Source: Anaerosalibacter massiliensis
GTDB taxonomy: Bacteria > Bacillota > Clostridia > Tissierellales > Sporanaerobacteraceae
Assembly (NCBI GenBank): GCA_000751555.1
Contig: CCEZ01000043.1
Span: forward strand, 463,485 to 527,484
Reading direction: 5' to 3'
DNA: 64,000 nt
The translations under genes were made by a program, and so were the position numbers. The notes beneath the pieces are model-generated. The model had not been told where the DNA came from, made no database searches, and was given only the letters and a program-made list of their open reading frames with translations. Of this stretch, positions 63,797-64,000 are shown piece after piece; position 1 is the stretch's first letter; each line of letters starts with the position of its first letter.

Positions 63797-63871
63797 TGGT
63801 GACCCTACCGGGATTCGAACCCGGGATACCGCCGTGAAAGGGCGATGTCTTAACCACTTGACCATAGGGCC
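63797..63871 (-). tRNA. tRNA-Glu(TTC)
   Basis: Acceptor GGCCCTA/TAGGGTC, anticodon loop CTTTCAC (TTC), encoded CCA. Its CCA end abuts the 5' end of tRNA-Val with no spacer, so processing must cut precisely between them. Confidence 0.95.
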
Positions 63872-63893
63872 AATTATTTTAAACATAAAACAA

Positions 63894-63970
63894 TGGTAGC
63901 GGCGAACGGATTTGAACCGCTGACACTGCGGGTATGAACCGCATGCTCTAGCCAACTGAGCTACGCCGCC
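63894..63970 (-). tRNA. tRNA-Met(CAT), elongator type
   Basis: Acceptor GGCGGCG/CGCCGCT, anticodon loop TTCATAC (CAT), encoded CCA. The paired first position and the lack of three G-C pairs in the anticodon stem speak for elongator rather than initiator; a tRNA-Ile2 is less likely. Confidence 0.9.
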
Positions 63971-63990
63971 ATATTTTTTAAAAGATTTAA

Positions 63991-64000
63991 TGGTTGCGGG
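63991..64000 (-). tRNA. Partial tRNA, probably initiator tRNA-Met
   Basis: Only the 3' end (CCCGCAACCA on the minus strand) is inside the window. This is the usual end of bacterial initiator tRNA (acceptor CGCGGGG). The identity is inferred. Confidence 0.45.

Noticed and set aside
63669..63955. Reading frames across the tRNA cluster
   Set aside because: They are chance open frames in tRNA-Asp, -Val, -Glu and -Met genes; the tRNA structures explain the sequence.

Overview
This is a low-GC chromosomal segment, almost certainly from a spore-forming, anaerobic member of the Clostridia; the gene order and the mix of Clostridia-specific families suggest a Tissierellia-type lineage, though that assignment is inference. 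Evidence for spore formation is spoIVA, a BofC-like protein, a YteA-type DksA/TraR protein and the YIEGIA pair. The SCIFF peptide and its radical-SAM maturase, two T-box leaders, RemA, SepF, DivIVA, RqcH and YlmH fit a Gram-positive host. Most genes are core housekeeping genes on the minus strand. Plus-strand exceptions are rqcH, the ThrE-type exporter pair, a small membrane protein, sfsA and a decayed integrase.

Layout. Positions 1-7,340 hold a minus-strand run: a partial YugP-type metallopeptidase, fmt, def, priA, coaBC, rpoZ, gmk, remA and yicC, driven at least in part by a promoter at 7,373-7,400. rqcH is divergent and shares a bidirectional terminator with pyrR. Then come an RluD-type synthase, lspA, a yteA-like gene, a DUF5665 gene, aroF, and the division block divIVA-ylmH-yggT-sepF-yggS followed by a HlyD-like adaptor. 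A tRNA-Pro gene at 18.5 kb carries the frameshifted end of a tyrosine recombinase beside its 3' end. Next are spoIVA, gpsA, plsY, der, the YIEGIA pair, glyA, the ThrE pair, a CsoR-type repressor, tcdA, aspS behind an Asp T-box, hemZ, dtd, relA, recJ, a LapA-like gene and secF/secD. The SCIFF locus lies between secD and yajC. tgt, queA, ruvBAC and a bofC-like gene follow.

From 48.6 kb rightwards the content is more accessory: a CBS-ACT protein, unknown proteins, asnA behind an Asn T-box, a secreted metallo-beta-lactamase protein with a DUF3006 partner, and a three-gene catabolic operon (dicarboxylate/amino acid symporter, class III aminotransferase, DUF849/BKACE cleavage enzyme). That operon is preceded by a structured leader with mutually exclusive hairpins. 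A zinc-dependent phospholipase C-family protein, a macrodomain protein, a lipoprotein, sfsA and a DUF819 membrane protein follow. The right end is a tRNA cluster (Arg, Cys, Gly, Gly, Tyr, Thr, Asp, Val, Glu, Met and a partial probable fMet) that also contains a decayed tRNA.

The strongest candidate for something undescribed is the switch-like leader at about 58.40-58.49 kb together with its operon. The proposed biochemistry is import of an amino acid, transamination to a beta-keto acid, and acetyl-CoA-dependent cleavage; substrate and ligand are unknown. Secondary candidates are two genes whose best-supported starts are non-canonical (yggS with ATT; a lipoprotein with ATT or CTG), a hairpin that would bury the ribosome-binding site of the bofC-like gene, and a 42-bp perfect palindrome that forms the 3' ends of two convergent genes.
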